From the NCBI GenBank assembly GCA_943846745.1, contig OX044360.1:372001-436000 (forward strand): 64,000 nucleotides of DNA, written 5' to 3'. The notes beneath the pieces were generated by a model. It was given only the letters and a program-made list of their open reading frames with translations. It was not told the DNA's origin and did no database searches. The translations under genes and the position numbers were made by a program. Position 1 is the first letter of the stretch. Each line of letters opens with the position of its first letter. The stretch comes from Opacimonas sp002292215. GTDB taxonomy: Bacteria; Pseudomonadota; Gammaproteobacteria; Enterobacterales; Alteromonadaceae. Positions 62,368 through 64,000 of this stretch are shown here, piece after piece.

Positions 62368-64000
62368 TTAGCGCATTAATACCGCTTGATATGGGGCAAG
62401 TGTTACTTGTCCATCAGCTATATTTAATTCAGTTAAGTTATTTAACAACACTTGTGCCTGTTGCATATTAATACCACCTAGATCGGCAATATTTAACGTC
62501 ACCGTGTCACTTGAGAAGTTTAACAACACTAAAATCTTATCTTCATCCAAGGTTCGCGTATACGCATAGACTTGAGTATGCTCAGGCAATAACAAATCAT
62601 AGGCTCCGTAAATTAAGGTTAGATTATTTTTACGTACTTGGTTTAAGGTACGGAAATAATTTAACTCAGAGTCCGGATCCTGTTCTTGGGCTGCAGCGTT
62701 AACCTCAACATAGTTTGGGTTTACTTGGATCCACGGTGTACCGCTAGTAAAACCACTATGAGCACTATCGTCCCAATGGATTGGCGTACGTGCGTTATCA
62801 CGAGCACACAATTTATGAGATTCTATAAACTGTTCTAAGTCGCCGCCTTCTTCTTTGGTCAGGTTGTACCAATTAATCGTCATAATATCTTTATAATCTT
62901 CGATATTATCAAACTTAATATTAGACATGCCTAACTCATCACCCATGTAATAGTAAGGTGTGCCGCGCATCGTTAATAAATACGTAGATAGCATTTTGGA
63001 TGCAATACGACGATGTTCAGGTGCATCTGACGCCCAACGTGTAACCATACGAGGAAAATCATGGTTACCGAAATAAATCGTGTTCCAACCTTTATCAGCT
63101 AGTGCCGTATCCCAATCAGACATCACTTGTTTGAATTTCACTAAGTTTTGGAAATCGTCATTGACGATAAACCGATCACCGACACCAATTCCTTGATGGT
63201 CAAAATGATAGTTCATGTTCAGTTCTTGACGATCTGCATCGACCAAATTCAAGACATTATCTGTGTGCGTGCCAGGACCTTCTGCAACCGTCATAATGTC
63301 ATAGTGCTGAAGTACTTCACGGTTCATTTCATGCAAATATTCATGTAAACGAGGGCCTTGAGCATAAGCATCGATCATCTTTTGCCCTTGATACTTTTCT
63401 TCAAATTCAGGATAACCATCATGCTTGGAAATAAAGGTAATGACGTCCATACGGAAGCCATCAATGCCTTTTTTAAACCAAAAATGCATCATGTCGTAAA
63501 TTTCGGCACGTAGTTTAGGATTTTCCCAATTTAAATCTGGTTGCTTAATCGCGAAATAATGCAAGTAATAGGAATCAGTCGCTTCGTTATAGCGCCACGC
63601 ATTGGCTTCAGGATCAAAATAACTCCAGCGACGCGGTGGTGTGCCTTTTTCTGCTGGCCACCAATGGAAATAATCATAGTAGGGATTATCACGTGATTGT
63701 TTTGCTTCTTGAAACCAAACGTGTTCATCACTACAGTGATTGACGACCAGATCCATCACGACTTTTAAACCGCGTTCGTGCATACCGGCGAGTAGTTCTT
63801 CAAAATCAGCCATGTCTCCAAATTCAGCCATAATGTTACGATAATCTGAGATATCATACCCATTATCATCATTCGGTGAGCTGTAAATTGGATTTAACCA
63901 AATAATATCAACACCTAGATCTTTAATATAATCTAGACGGTTAATGATGCCACGTAGATCACCGACACCATCACCATTTGAATCCTGAAAACTGCGTGGG
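62368..64000 (-). CDS. GH13 alpha-glucosidase, oligo-1,6-glucosidase type, 5' end outside the window
   Basis: The frame continues without stop to the right edge, so the first shown ATG (63831) is internal. The edge sequence reads PRSFQDSNGDGVGDLRGI and VDIIWLNPIY, typical of residues 20-60 of this family. GH13 regions are I LKVVMDLVVNHCSDEHVWF, II DGFRMDVITF (nucleophile Asp), III IMTVAEGPG (acid/base Glu) and IV YFGNHDFPRM. Val after MD in region II is the residue associated with alpha-1,6 preference in Bacillus oligo-1,6-glucosidase, where alpha-1,4 enzymes have Thr/Ala. About 30 residues are missing at the N-terminus. It would complete intracellular breakdown of imported starch pieces. Confidence 0.93.
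   Translation of the reverse strand, partial: PRSFQDSNGDGVGDLRGIINRLDYIKDLGVDIIWLNPIYSSPNDDNGYDISDYRNIMAEFGDMADFEELLAGMHERGLKVVMDLVVNHCSDEHVWFQEAKQSRDNPYYDYFHWWPAEKGTPPRRWSYFDPEANAWRYNEATDSYYLHYFAIKQPDLNWENPKLRAEIYDMMHFWFKKGIDGFRMDVITFISKHDGYPEFEEKYQGQKMIDAYAQGPRLHEYLHEMNREVLQHYDIMTVAEGPGTHTDNVLNLVDADRQELNMNYHFDHQGIGVGDRFIVNDDFQNLVKFKQVMSDWDTALADKGWNTIYFGNHDFPRMVTRWASDAPEHRRIASKMLSTYLLTMRGTPYYYMGDELGMSNIKFDNIEDYKDIMTINWYNLTKEEGGDLEQFIESHKLCARDNARTPIHWDDSAHSGFTSGTPWIQVNPNYVEVNAAAQEQDPDSELNYFRTLNQVRKNNLTLIYGAYDLLLPEHTQVYAYTRTLDEDKILVLLNFSSDTVTLNIADLGGINMQQAQVLLNNLTELNIADGQVTLAPYQAVLMR

Noticed and set aside
1..64000. CRISPR arrays, rRNA genes, prophage modules, intact transposases
   Set aside because: I saw no regularly spaced direct repeats, rRNA sequence, phage structural genes or transposase motifs. 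Short or divergent ones could have been missed by eye.

Overview
The window looks like a chromosomal segment of a marine gammaproteobacterium of the Alteromonadales (Alteromonadaceae, possibly near Catenovulum or Saccharobesus; the genus is a guess). The reasons are AT-rich DNA, a starch-type TonB-dependent receptor beside a lipoprotein pullulanase, TIGR03503-like and DUF3718-like proteins, the divergent rnhA/dnaQ pair followed by a tRNA-Asp cluster, and many receiver-domain proteins.

Region 1 (1-10175) is a purine (urate/allantoin) and glyoxylate catabolic block. It encodes 5-hydroxyisourate hydrolase, OHCU decarboxylase, PuuE-type allantoinase, ureidoglycine aminohydrolase, ureidoglycolate lyase, tartronate semialdehyde reductase, glycerate 2-kinase (partial), malate synthase G and a short malic enzyme. 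Together these would lead from hydroxyisourate to glyoxylate and on to glycerate-2-phosphate or to malate and pyruvate. Urate oxidase, allantoate amidohydrolase and glyoxylate carboligase are not in the window. A convergent MarR regulator carries the residues, at the spacing, that sense urate in HucR/PecS proteins.

Region 2 (10176-18401) is a starch/maltodextrin locus: a TonB-dependent receptor and a multidomain GH13 pullulanase lipoprotein broken by one frameshift. Region 3 (18475-22403) holds a frameshifted S41 peptidase and then about 2 kb of what looks like a decayed integron-type cassette array without integrase, with attC-like ends, two ruined toxin-antitoxin pairs (ParDE-like, HigBA-like) and small membrane proteins.

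Region 4 (22396-28703) is the most intriguing intact module: two tandem membrane-anchored SGNH hydrolases diverge from a NodU/SxtI-type carbamoyltransferase, an SxtJ-family membrane protein and a 50-residue DUF5989-type protein. Region 5 (28841-33376) returns to starch: a GH13 lipoprotein and a GH31 glucosidase. A LacI-like operator candidate is shared with region 2.

Region 6 (33418-45630) is a signalling block: a PhnD-like binding protein, a membrane histidine kinase, an HTH-REC regulator, a frameshifted REC-HD(GYP)-like protein, an outer-membrane barrel and a REC-EAL protein, then a FapA-family protein, exonuclease I and a TPR protein with a degenerate receiver. Region 7 (45737-62296) is mostly housekeeping: isoaspartyl peptidase, HrpA, PilZ, RlmI, RNase HI, DnaQ, TIGR03503-like, three tRNA-Asp, DUF3718-like, CotH-like, a UPF0126 remnant, Mn-dependent pyrophosphatase, a small protein with an SSB-like tail and an MFS transporter. 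The right edge holds a GH13 oligo-1,6-glucosidase-like gene cut by the window end.

Several otherwise normal genes (pullulanase, S41 peptidase, REC-HD) each carry one frameshift lying in or next to a short homopolymer. This could be real gene decay or assembly error.
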